Made by a program: the position numbers and the translations under genes
The notes under the pieces: generated by a model
What the model saw: the letters and a program-made list of their open reading frames with translations, nothing else
Databases searched by the model: none
What the model was told of the DNA's origin: nothing
Assembly: GCA_022226935.1 (NCBI GenBank)
Contig: CP092081.1
Coordinates: forward strand, 666,634 to 730,633
Length of the DNA: 64,000 nt
From: Nitrospira sp.
GTDB taxonomy: Bacteria; Nitrospirota; Nitrospiria; Nitrospirales; Nitrospiraceae
Direction: 5' to 3'
In this document: positions 15,999-24,225 of the stretch, piece by piece
Position numbering within the stretch: the first letter of the stretch is position 1
How the letters are laid out: every line of letters starts with the position of its first letter

Positions 15999-18779
15999 TC
16001 ACCCAGTCTGCCGGGTCCGCATGCGTGTGCTGAGAGTTTTTTTGAATCCATCGGCCAGCAGAAGTCCGATGGCTCCTAATGCCAGCGGGCCGAAGATCCA
16101 TGGGGGAAGAGAGGCCGTGCCGAGCACCAGATGCCCGAGAGGACTGTAGGTCATGGTGAGCAGGATAGTCAGTTCGACAACGACTCCCAACAGAAGCAAT
16201 GGATTGCTGCCCCAGCCGAGCCTGAACGCGGAGAGGCGATCGGATCGGCAGGCGAAGACGTTCGCCACTTGCGCCGAGACGATCCCGGCAAACGTCACGG
16301 TCGTCGCTTCCTTGTATAGCGGCGAGTTCCAGTCCAACTGCTCACCCCACGCCCAACCCTGGCTGTGGAGATAGAGGAAAAATCCGCCCATGGCGATGCC
16401 GGCTTCGATCAGGCCCAGAAACGCATAGGCCCTCACGAGCACGTCCCGGCTAAGCAGCCGTTCCGTTCTTGGCCGGGGCGGTTCATCCATCACCCCGCGG
16501 TGAGGCCGTTCCGCCGCCAGAGCCAAGGCCGGAACCATGTCCGTTCCCAGATCGACGGCGAGGATTTGCGGGACGGTCAAGGCTAGCGGAATCGACGACA
16601 GCCCATATGCCAGATAGGGCACGACCTCCGGGACGTTGCTGGCCAAGACGTAGGTCATGAATTTGCGGATATTGAGAAACACGGCCCGGCCCTCTTCGAT
16701 GGCGCTGACGATGGTGGAAAAATTGTCGTCCAGCAAGATCATCGACGCCGTCTCCTTCGCCACGTCCGTTCCGGCCGCGCCCATGGCGATCCCGATGTCC
16801 GCCATTTTCAGCGCCGGCGCATCGTTCACGCCGTCACCGGTCACCGCCACCACCTCGCGCATCTCCTTGAGGATCGAGACAATGCGCATTTTATGCCGGG
16901 GGGCCATGCGGGCGAAGACGGGGTCCGGTTCGCCCGGAGCCGTCGGGGTGAGAAGGCGGCGGAGTTGCTCATCGCTGAAGGTGTCCACCTGTGACCCTTC
17001 AATCACCGGCACGAAGCGCCCCGGCTGTGTCACCGGAGACTCCGGCGCCAGGCCGATTTTACTCGCGATGGCTAGGGCGGTCATCGGATGATCGCCGGTA
17101 ATCATCACGACGCGAATTCCGGCCTTCCGGCATTTCTGGATGGCCTCAGGCACCTCCCGGTGCGGCGGGTCCATCATGGCGACGAGTCCGAGAAACGTCA
17201 GCCCCTGTTCGAGGCTGTCGGCCTCCAGCTCATCCACTCCGCGTTCCACTTCACGCATGGCCAACGCCAGCACCCGATACGCTTGCCGGGCGAAGGTCTG
17301 ACTCTGCGCCAAAATCTTCTTTCGCCCGTCGAGAGTGAGTTCCGTGGCAGCCGGGGATCCCTGCTGCAGGGTGCAGCGAGGAAGGACCGATTCCGGCGCG
17401 CCTTTGGTGAACGCGAGTAAGCGGCCTTCGCTCCAGTGCAGCGTCGTCATCCGCTTGCGATCGGCATCGAAGGGCCATTCACTCATGCGCCGCAGCGGGG
17501 GCCGATGGAGCAATCCATGGTTCGCAGCAAACTCCAACAGCGCCGTTTCCGTCGGATCTCCCGTGGCCTGGCTGCGGCCGTCCGGGCGGCGCGTACGTTT
17601 GGCATTGTTGCAATGAATCATGGCGTCGAACAGCGGCCGCCACCGCTCGGCCTCGGCGGCGCTGATGAGCCGATTTCGCGCGAACAAGCAGCTTTCCCGT
17701 GATTCGACGATGAGATCGTCGACATAGAGTTTGTCGAGGCGCATGCGATTTTCCGTCAACGTACCGGTCTTATCGGTGCAGATGACGGTGGTGCAGCCGA
17801 GTGTTTCGACCGAGGCGAGGTGTTTGATGAGTGCTTTGCGCGCCGCCATCCGCTGGCTGCCCATGGCCAGGGCCAAGGTGACGGTCGGCAGGAGTCCTTC
17901 AGGGACGTTGGCGACGATGATGCCGATGCCGAACATCGCACTGCTCAAAAACCCCAAGCCCATGCTGACGCCGATGGCAAAAAACACCAGCCCCATGGCG
18001 ACGGACAAGCCGGCCACGACGTGGGTCACTTTCACGATTTCCTGCTGGAGCGGGCTCAGCCCGGATTGGACGGAGGTCGTCAAATGTGCAATCTTGCCGA
18101 ACTCCGTGCTAAGGCCGGTCGCGAAGACCACGGCCTGGCCATGCCCTGAAAGGATGGTCGTTCCGGCAAACGCCAAATTCGCAATATCGAGCGGGTGGCC
18201 GTCGGTGATGGGCTCAGCCGTCCGCCGTTGTGGTTTCGATTCGCCGGTGAGGGACGAATTGTCCACGCGCATCCCGCTGACCTCGGTGAGCCGGGCGTCG
18301 GCGGCGACCTGCTCACCTTCTTCCAGCACGAGCACATCACCGGGGACGAGTTCACTGCGGGCGATCTGTTGCTGTTGGCCGTCGCGAATCACCCAAGCTT
18401 TGGCGGGCAACATGCCGCGTAACGCCTGAACGGCCCGCTCCGCTCGATATTCCTGGAAGAACGCGAAGATGGCATTGATGAGAATGACGCCGAGAATGGC
18501 CCATCCCAAGGTGGCCATGCCCTCACCGGCATGGAAGGCGTCGGCGAGAAAGGCGAGGCCTGCGGCCACCCACAAGAGCAGCGCGAGGAAATGCGTGAAT
18601 TGACGCGCAAACCGGCCGATGAGCGGCGCCCGGCGCAAAGCCTCCAGACTATTCGGCCCGTGCTTCAGGGTACGTCGGCGCACGTCGTCCGCAGAAAGGC
18701 CCTGCGGCGAGGTGGCCAGCGCACGAAACACTTGGCTCGGCGCCAGGCGGCAGATTTCTAGCGCCGTCAGTTCAGGCAC
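15999..18779 (-). CDS. Na,K-ATPase-like (P2C-type) cation-transporting ATPase
   Basis: A 926-residue P2-type ATPase. It has the N-terminal cation-ATPase domain, the actuator motif SLTGES (residues 176-181), the phosphorylation motif CTDKTGT with Asp336, the nucleotide-binding domain, and the hinge TGDGVNDAP. Membrane segment 4 reads GIIVANVPEGLLPTVT (about residues 286-301) and segment 6 carries VDLGTDMVPALALA (about 741-754). These match eukaryotic Na,K-ATPase alpha subunits more closely than SERCA, where PEGLPAVVT is usual. The transported ion (Na+, K+ or H+) is inferred only. The gene overlaps the upstream universal stress protein gene by 8 bases, so they are translationally coupled. Confidence 0.88.
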   Translation of the reverse strand: MPELTALEICRLAPSQVFRALATSPQGLSADDVRRRTLKHGPNSLEALRRAPLIGRFARQFTHFLALLLWVAAGLAFLADAFHAGEGMATLGWAILGVILINAIFAFFQEYRAERAVQALRGMLPAKAWVIRDGQQQQIARSELVPGDVLVLEEGEQVAADARLTEVSGMRVDNSSLTGESKPQRRTAEPITDGHPLDIANLAFAGTTILSGHGQAVVFATGLSTEFGKIAHLTTSVQSGLSPLQQEIVKVTHVVAGLSVAMGLVFFAIGVSMGLGFLSSAMFGIGIIVANVPEGLLPTVTLALAMGSQRMAARKALIKHLASVETLGCTTVICTDKTGTLTENRMRLDKLYVDDLIVESRESCLFARNRLISAAEAERWRPLFDAMIHCNNAKRTRRPDGRSQATGDPTETALLEFAANHGLLHRPPLRRMSEWPFDADRKRMTTLHWSEGRLLAFTKGAPESVLPRCTLQQGSPAATELTLDGRKKILAQSQTFARQAYRVLALAMREVERGVDELEADSLEQGLTFLGLVAMMDPPHREVPEAIQKCRKAGIRVVMITGDHPMTALAIASKIGLAPESPVTQPGRFVPVIEGSQVDTFSDEQLRRLLTPTAPGEPDPVFARMAPRHKMRIVSILKEMREVVAVTGDGVNDAPALKMADIGIAMGAAGTDVAKETASMILLDDNFSTIVSAIEEGRAVFLNIRKFMTYVLASNVPEVVPYLAYGLSSIPLALTVPQILAVDLGTDMVPALALAAERPHRGVMDEPPRPRTERLLSRDVLVRAYAFLGLIEAGIAMGGFFLYLHSQGWAWGEQLDWNSPLYKEATTVTFAGIVSAQVANVFACRSDRLSAFRLGWGSNPLLLLGVVVELTILLTMTYSPLGHLVLGTASLPPWIFGPLALGAIGLLLADGFKKTLSTRMRTRQTG

Positions 18780-19677
18780 GCCACCCTCGCACGATGAGGA
18801 CCGAGCAAGGCGCGTACTTCAGGAGAGTTTCCGATACGCTTCCCAACTGCAGCCGTTCTGACCCCGTCAGCCCTCGTGAGCCTGCGACGAGTAGGTCGAT
18901 GGAGCGTGAGGTCGCTTGCCGGAGGAGCGCATCGGTCACGTGATCAAACTGCACCTCCGGCGTAACCGCATACCCTTCTGCCAGGAATCGGGCGCGCAAC
19001 TTCTCCACCAGCTGTTCGGCCGCTTGCCGCTTGGGCGCGGAAATTTGCTCCACCTGGTCGCGCGACAGGTATTTACTCGCCAGTTCGGTGACGGCGGGCT
19101 CGACAACGGAAAGGACCGTAACCCGGGCGGAATCCGGGAGGAATTGTTTGCACAGGAAGCTGCCGGCGGCTTGGGAATGCTTCGAGGTATCGGCTGCAAA
19201 GAGCACGTGGGAGAGGCTGGTGAGTGGCCGTTTCACGACGAGCACCGGGCAGGGGGCCAATGCGCTGACTTTGCGCGAGACGCTGCCCAGCAGGTAATGT
19301 TCTGCATCGCTGAGACCGCGCGAACCCACCACGAGTAAGTCAGCCTTCTTCTGCTTGGCCACCTTGGCGATCGTGTCCGCCACGCGGCCATGGGCAAGCA
19401 ACGTGTCGATGGTGGTACGAGGTTTCGTGCTGGCCTGCTTCAATGCGGTCTTCGCCAAGCCTTCAAAGCGGCGCAGCACCTGATCGCCGGCTTTCGTCAT
19501 GGCGGCAATGGCCTGCTTTGAGACAGCCGCTTGTTTGCGGGCAGAGGACTTGAGCGAGGCGCTGTCGACGACATGCAGCAAAGTCACGGTATCAGGCGGT
19601 CGTCCGGCGATCGCTTCCAGCATTTGCACGCTCCATTCGGCGAATTCCGATCCATCTACCGCAATTAACATGTTCAT
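18772..19677 (-). CDS. Tandem universal stress protein
   Basis: A 301-residue protein of two universal stress protein (Usp) domains, about residues 1-150 and 155-301. Each domain ends with the ATP-binding pattern G-SRGL-(9)-GSVS (GSRGLSDAEHYLLGSVS; GSRGLTGSERLQLGSVS), so both halves should bind ATP. ATG 19677 is chosen since GGAGGAG lies 8 bases upstream. The stop overlaps the P-type ATPase start by 8 bases; pairing of a Usp with an ion pump hints at control of the pump by energy status (inference). The gene is transcribed away from the secreted-protein gene at 19993. Confidence 0.9.
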   Translation of the reverse strand: MNMLIAVDGSEFAEWSVQMLEAIAGRPPDTVTLLHVVDSASLKSSARKQAAVSKQAIAAMTKAGDQVLRRFEGLAKTALKQASTKPRTTIDTLLAHGRVADTIAKVAKQKKADLLVVGSRGLSDAEHYLLGSVSRKVSALAPCPVLVVKRPLTSLSHVLFAADTSKHSQAAGSFLCKQFLPDSARVTVLSVVEPAVTELASKYLSRDQVEQISAPKRQAAEQLVEKLRARFLAEGYAVTPEVQFDHVTDALLRQATSRSIDLLVAGSRGLTGSERLQLGSVSETLLKYAPCSVLIVRGWRA

Positions 19678-19992
19678 TGCTGCCGCTCCTCCATAACCTG
19701 ACTCCATTCCGGAATATAGTCTGCATTGGATATGCCTGAACGAGGCCAAACTCTAGCAAGCCATTCCACAGGCTGTCGAACGGTGAGCGGCCATGCCTCA
19801 GCCGGCGGATCACGGCGCTGCGGCGTTTTGCAGCAGTGCCGGGTGTTCGTTTGTGGTAATTGGCCTCAGTTCAATGGGTTGCGGTGTGCTGACCCTATGG
19901 TCTGATGCCGTTTCGTAGGCGGGTTTTGTTCTGACAGAGCGCGCCATACTCAGGCATCACCATTGCGTGGCATGCAGAGAGGAGGAGCCCAC
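19678..19992. other. Divergent promoter region
   Basis: 315 bases between the leftward Usp gene and the rightward secreted-protein gene. It must contain promoters in both directions. No unambiguous boxes or palindromes longer than 6 bases per arm were seen, and no open frame with a ribosome binding site. Confidence 0.4.
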
Positions 19993-20529
19993 ATGGTGAA
20001 GACCCATCTGATGGGAGTGGTCGGCGGATGCATGCTCATGAGCCTCGCGCTGACGGTGGAGGCGAATGCCAGTGGCTCGACGGTAGTCGCCCATGTGCTT
20101 TCCGACGAAGAGGCAGTCGAACTGGACATTCCGACGGACATCGGTCTGCAGAAGGAACGCCTTCCCCTGTATCGAAGCGGGACGGTTCGTTACTTCAGCG
20201 CCGGGATCGGCCAGGTCGAGCGCGAGGCCGCCTATCCTCTGTTTTCGTTGAAGCTGATCTTCACGGCGGGCGGAAAGCCGTTTGTGACCGGGGTAGGATT
20301 GACGCTTCGGAATGCCAAGGAAGAGACGGTTCTGACCATTCCCCGGGATCACGTCACGGGGCCATGGCTGTTTATCGACCTGCCTGACGGGACGTACGAG
20401 GTGGCAGCCACGCTGGGGAGCGCGACGCAAAAAGTGAAAGACATCAAGGTGCGCCGAGGTCGCATTGCCACGCAGCATGTCCGGTGGGCCGAGGACCGGA
20501 GCCCTGCATTATCTGTGCAGGCCGAGTAG
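19993..20529 (+). CDS. Secreted protein with a beta-sandwich-like C-terminus
   Basis: A 178-residue exported protein of unknown function. ATG 19993 follows GAGGAGG at good spacing. A signal peptide (VVGGCMLMSLALTVEANA) ends near residue 26. The region from about residue 85 (KLIFTAGGKPFVTGVGLTL, later LPDGTYEVAATLG) resembles carboxypeptidase-regulatory or transthyretin-like beta-sandwich repeats. It heads a short rightward group with two CBS proteins, 36 bases before the first. No enzyme motif is visible. Confidence 0.6.
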   Translation: MVKTHLMGVVGGCMLMSLALTVEANASGSTVVAHVLSDEEAVELDIPTDIGLQKERLPLYRSGTVRYFSAGIGQVEREAAYPLFSLKLIFTAGGKPFVTGVGLTLRNAKEETVLTIPRDHVTGPWLFIDLPDGTYEVAATLGSATQKVKDIKVRRGRIATQHVRWAEDRSPALSVQAE

Positions 20530-20565
20530 CAGCCAGAGTGGTGTCAATCACGACGAGGAGGAAGT

Positions 20566-21039
20566 ATGGTGATGAAACGCAAGGCCCCGGCGAAACGATC
20601 CGCCAGCGCAGGCCGCCAACCGGTGCGGTTCGAGGACCTGACGGTGAAGGACATCGTGAATCAGCGTGTCCAGTCGGCTCGTCCTGACCTCACAGGCGAC
20701 AAGGTGGCGTCGTTACTGCTGAAGGCGGGGGGCGCGGTGCCGGTCCTGGACAAAGCGAAACAGTTGTTGGGCGTGGTGAGCGAGCATGATTTATTGGTAA
20801 CGCTCGACGAGGGGCAGGCGTGGGGCGATCGAACGGTACGCGATCTGATGAGCGCGAATCCCTATTCCGTGCGGCCTGAAACCAGTTTGCCGACACTGGT
20901 GCATGTGTTGACGGAAAGCGACCTCCTCTCGGTACCGGTGGTGAATGAACACAATCGGTTGCTGGGCATGGTTACTCGACGGGATGTGGTACGAGCGGCA
21001 TTGCGCCCAACCACGAAACGGCGATCCTCAGCGGGGTGA
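20566..21039 (+). CDS. Two-CBS-domain protein with basic N-terminus
   Basis: A 157-residue protein with a basic leader of about 20 residues (MVMKRKAPAKR) and a CBS pair at about residues 25-82 and 90-147. GAGGAGGAAG precedes ATG 20566. The repeats end in SEHDLLVTL and TRRDVVRAAL. The basic N-terminus is absent from the other CBS proteins here and might contact nucleic acid or membrane (inference). It is followed 34 bases later by another CBS gene in the same direction. Confidence 0.85.
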   Translation: MVMKRKAPAKRSASAGRQPVRFEDLTVKDIVNQRVQSARPDLTGDKVASLLLKAGGAVPVLDKAKQLLGVVSEHDLLVTLDEGQAWGDRTVRDLMSANPYSVRPETSLPTLVHVLTESDLLSVPVVNEHNRLLGMVTRRDVVRAALRPTTKRRSSAG

Positions 21040-21073
21040 TTGGGATCCGGTTTTCGATCGCCAAGGAGCAGGT

Positions 21074-21508
21074 ATGCGCCGAATTGATCTGCTGACTCAG
21101 GCTTGTGATCCCGCCACACTGACGGTCGGTCAGCTCATGCAGGATGCCCTATTTACCTGCACCCCTCGCACGGATGCGCTCACCATCGGCCGCCTGATGA
21201 CGAAGCAGAATTTCGGCGGATTGCCCGTGATCGGGGAAAACGGCGATCTGATCGGTCTCGTGACGGAATATGATCTGTTGCAAGCGATGATTGAAAGTCG
21301 GGATTTGCGCAAGGTCTTGGCATCGGACATCATGACCACGCATCCGCTGACGGCTCGTGAGGACATGCGATTGGAAGAAGTGGCCAATCTGTTTCAAGAT
21401 CGCTATGTGACGCGCCTGCCGGTGGTACGAGGAACGCGGCTCGTTGGTATTGTCGCAAGACGAGACCTGTTGCATGGCTACATGAAGGCGTCGGAGTATT
21501 GGTCCTAA
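21074..21508 (+). CDS. Two-CBS-domain protein (paralogue of the one at 6.2 kb)
   Basis: A 144-residue CBS pair. ATG 21074 follows AAGGAGCAGGT; the open frame extends further upstream but overlaps the previous gene without a ribosome binding site. Repeats span about residues 18-72 and 82-138. The N-terminal CDPATLTVGQLMQDA and the C-terminal EYWS match the CBS protein at 6232-6669 (CDPTTLVVRQIMEDA, IYWP), showing common origin. Its end overlaps the likely start of the L,D-transpeptidase frame. Confidence 0.86.
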   Translation: MRRIDLLTQACDPATLTVGQLMQDALFTCTPRTDALTIGRLMTKQNFGGLPVIGENGDLIGLVTEYDLLQAMIESRDLRKVLASDIMTTHPLTAREDMRLEEVANLFQDRYVTRLPVVRGTRLVGIVARRDLLHGYMKASEYWS

Positions 21509-22347
21509 TTCTGTGCTGGAGTGGGTGGTATCTGATTTCCTCTCGGGGCCGGTTGATTCTTTTGGCAGGGGGTCTTGGCATCGCCTGTTGGTTTGGAGCG
21601 GGAGTTGTGACGGGGTGGGCCGGCGAAGACCGGTCACCCTGCGCGATCCATTATCCGAGCGATCAACGGATAGCCTGGCAATGTCGACGTCTTCAACGAG
21701 GAGAAAGTCTGGAAAGGCTCTTTGGCCCGCGATGGATTGATGTGGCGCGGTTCAACCGAATTGATCGCCGGCACGCAGTGCCTGGCCGGGAGATCAAAAT
21801 CCCCCTTCACATTGACGAGGTGGCGGAATTTACTCCCTTCCGGAGCACATACCCGGCTGCAGTTCGAGATGAGAAACTGATCCTCATCGATTTGACGGAG
21901 CAGTTTCTTGGCGCGTACGAACAGGGGCAGTTGAGATTCTCCTTTCCCATCGCATCCGGGGGGCCGGAGAATGCCACGCCTGTCGGAGAATTTCGAGTCA
22001 GTGCCGCCCACCGCACCCATCGCTCCTGCCTCTATACCATCGAACATACGGAATCGCCGTACCCCATGCACTATGCGCTACGATTTCACATCAATAAAGA
22101 AGGGGTCAGCTACTGGATTCATGGTCGCGATTTGCCGGGGTTTCCGGCGTCACATGGCTGTATCGGACTCTCTGATGAGCAGATGCAGGTGGCCTATTAC
22201 GGAACCCCGACGTTGCCTATCCTGGAAGATGCGAAAACGTTATACGACTGGGTGTTAGAAGGCATGAGCGACGTGGAACGCCTGCAGAATCTTGCGGACG
22301 GGCCACGGGTGATTATTCAAGGCGTGGCACCCGTATCTCACCGGTAA
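21499..22347 (+). CDS. L,D-transpeptidase (YkuD family)
   Basis: A periplasmic cell-wall enzyme predicted to form 3-3 peptidoglycan crosslinks or attach lipoproteins to peptidoglycan. A hydrophobic anchor or signal segment (LILLAGGLGIACWFGAGVV) is near the N-terminus. A LysM-like region follows at about residues 58-103 (RRLQRGESLERLFG to PGREIKIPL). The YkuD catalytic domain spans about 125-240, with His208 (WIHGRDLPG) and the nucleophile Cys221 in ASHGCIGL. No ATG start exists near the 5' end. TTG 21499 overlaps the CBS gene by 10 bases, and TTG 21553 is an alternative that would trim 18 residues. The catalytic call is firm, the start is not. Confidence 0.85.
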   Translation: MVLILCWSGWYLISSRGRLILLAGGLGIACWFGAGVVTGWAGEDRSPCAIHYPSDQRIAWQCRRLQRGESLERLFGPRWIDVARFNRIDRRHAVPGREIKIPLHIDEVAEFTPFRSTYPAAVRDEKLILIDLTEQFLGAYEQGQLRFSFPIASGGPENATPVGEFRVSAAHRTHRSCLYTIEHTESPYPMHYALRFHINKEGVSYWIHGRDLPGFPASHGCIGLSDEQMQVAYYGTPTLPILEDAKTLYDWVLEGMSDVERLQNLADGPRVIIQGVAPVSHR

Positions 22348-22580
22348 TACAATTCCCTGCCCTCGCCCGCAGGGGCCGCTTGCCATACCATGCAAATTCT
22401 TCCTCGTTCCTCTCTGGAAGTCCCATACGATTTTAGGTAGGCTGCGCAAGGTTGCCAGGGTTTTTCCTAGTGGGAGATGGACAGGGGCCGCGCGTACAGT
22501 GATCCGCCTCCGTTTCTCATTCCAGGTGAAGTCTCGCCATAGTTGTGTGCAATTTTGACGTGAGAGGAGGATGGAAGGGC

Positions 22581-23444
22581 ATGGAGAAGCGAACCAAGCT
22601 GGCGGAAATAGTCAAGAATCAACATGACGTCATTCTCAACGACTGGGTGGAGTTCCAACTGAATGCCACCACCTTGCGGCGAGATTTGATGAAGGAAAGT
22701 GAGTTGCGCGAACAGTCGCGCGAATTCTTGGGCCTCTTTACGCAAGCGGTGCAGAGCGGGTCAGACATCGGTGAGACCATCTGGAAACCGGTCAAGGATT
22801 TTCTGGGACAGATCACGCGGTCTCGTGTTCTGCTGGGCTTCACTCCTTCGGAGACGGCCACATTTATTTTCTCTCTGAAACAACCCCTCTTCGATGTGAT
22901 CCGCGCGGCGGTTAAGGATCCGAAAGATCTCGTCGCAGATCTGTGGACCACGACGACCCTTCTCGACAAGCTCGGGTTATACGTGATGGAGTTGCATCAG
23001 CAAAATCGTGAAGAGGTCATTCATCGCCAGCAGGAGGAACTGCTGGAGTTGTCGACGCCCGTCGTTCAATTGTTCGAGAACATCCTCGCCTTGCCGCTGA
23101 TCGGTACCCTGGACAGCGCGCGGACCCAGGTCGTCATGGAAAATTTGCTGCAACGGATCGTGGAAACCGGGGCTATGATTTCCATCATCGACATTACCGG
23201 CGTCCCGACCGTCGATACCTTGGTGGCGCAACATCTGCTGAAAACCGTCGCGGCCGCCAGGCTCATGGGCGCGGATTGCATCATCAGCGGTATTCGCCCG
23301 CAAATCGCACAAACGATCGTTCACCTTGGCGTTGACCTCAGTGAGGTGACCACCAAGGCGACGCTGGCGGATGCCTTTATGATCGCCTTGCAGCGTACGG
23401 GTGCGACGGTGACGAAGTCTGCAGCGACCAAGACGAAAGGATGA
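22581..23444 (+). CDS. rsbR: RsbR-like stressosome scaffold/sensor
   Basis: A 287-residue protein. The N-terminal ~150 residues are an all-helical RsbRD-type sensor domain (ILNDWVEFQL start, IFSLKQPLFDVIR core) and residues about 158-275 form a STAS domain. The STAS part has the RsbR signature LPLIGTLDSARTQ and IIDITGVPTVDT; Thr206 in DITGVP corresponds to a phosphorylatable Thr of Bacillus RsbR proteins, while the other expected Thr position appears as Ser179. With RsbS it should build the stressosome core that binds RsbT. ATG 22581 follows GGAAGGGC. It overlaps rsbS by 4 bases and opens a six-gene operon. Confidence 0.88.
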   Translation: MEKRTKLAEIVKNQHDVILNDWVEFQLNATTLRRDLMKESELREQSREFLGLFTQAVQSGSDIGETIWKPVKDFLGQITRSRVLLGFTPSETATFIFSLKQPLFDVIRAAVKDPKDLVADLWTTTTLLDKLGLYVMELHQQNREEVIHRQQEELLELSTPVVQLFENILALPLIGTLDSARTQVVMENLLQRIVETGAMISIIDITGVPTVDTLVAQHLLKTVAAARLMGADCIISGIRPQIAQTIVHLGVDLSEVTTKATLADAFMIALQRTGATVTKSAATKTKG

Positions 23445-23836
23445 CCATGGAGAGGATCCCGATTTTAAAGATGGGGCGTTTCCTCCTGGTCACCGTCCAA
23501 GTGGACATGCATGATCGCCTCGCCATGACCTTACAAGATGATTTGACCGGTCGCATCGTCAAAGACCGCGCACACGGCGTCCTCATCGACATTTCCTCGC
23601 TCGAGATCGTGGATTCGTTCATCGGCCGCATGATCGGGAACATCGCGAGCATGGCGCGGGTCTTGGACGCCGAGACGGTGGTCGTCGGCATGCGTCCGGC
23701 CGTGGCCATTACGTTGGTCGAATTAGGACTGTCGCTTCCCGGTGTGCGCACGGCGCTCAATGTCGATCGGGGAGTGGAACTGCTCAAAGGGTGCATTGAA
23801 GAGAGAGCTCAAGGGAATGGCCACGTTGCGGGATGA
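23441..23836 (+). CDS. rsbS: RsbS-like STAS-domain stressosome protein
   Basis: A 131-residue single-STAS-domain protein. The segment LIDISSLEIVDSFIGRMIG carries Ser59 in the DSF triplet, which coincides with the phosphorylated Ser59 of Bacillus RsbS. It should form the mixed stressosome core with RsbR and be phosphorylated by RsbT to release it. ATG 23441 overlaps the rsbR stop (ATGA); ATG 23447 is an alternative. Its last 20 bases overlap rsbT. The order R-S-T with overlaps matches classical stressosome operons. Confidence 0.9.
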   Translation: MTMERIPILKMGRFLLVTVQVDMHDRLAMTLQDDLTGRIVKDRAHGVLIDISSLEIVDSFIGRMIGNIASMARVLDAETVVVGMRPAVAITLVELGLSLPGVRTALNVDRGVELLKGCIEERAQGNGHVAG

Positions 23837-24221
23837 GATCTATCCCATCCGTTCTTCGGATGACATCGTGAAGGTCCGTCAAATCACCAGGGAATGGGCG
23901 CTGATGCAGACCTTCTCCCTCGTCGATCAGACGAAGATCGTCACGGCCGCCAGTGAATTGGCTCGCAATACGCTGGAGCATGGCCATGGTGGAGAAGTGC
24001 GGATTCAAGCCCTACAGGAAGGCTCCCGCCGAGGCCTCCGACTGACGTTTGTCGATCAAGGGCCGGGGATTCCGGACCTTGCAAAGGCGTTGCAGGACGG
24101 ATTTACCACCGGCAACGGAATGGGATTGGGTCTCAGCGGGTCGAAACGCCTCGTGAATGACTTCGATATTCACTCTGAGACCGGCAAGGGAACGACGGTC
24201 ATGATTGCGCGTTGGAAGTAA
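23817..24221 (+). CDS. rsbT: RsbT-like serine/threonine switch kinase
   Basis: A 134-residue GHKL ATPase-fold kinase of the anti-sigma-factor/RsbT type. The N-box is SELARNTLEHG (Asn51), the G1 box is DQGPGIPD and the G2 box is GMGLGLSGSKR. RsbT phosphorylates the STAS proteins of the stressosome, is thereby freed, and then activates a downstream partner. ATG 23817 follows AAGGG and lies inside the rsbS end. The gene after it encodes the phosphatase that would reset the system. Confidence 0.9.
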   Translation: MATLRDEIYPIRSSDDIVKVRQITREWALMQTFSLVDQTKIVTAASELARNTLEHGHGGEVRIQALQEGSRRGLRLTFVDQGPGIPDLAKALQDGFTTGNGMGLGLSGSKRLVNDFDIHSETGKGTTVMIARWK

Positions 24222-24225
24222 GGCG

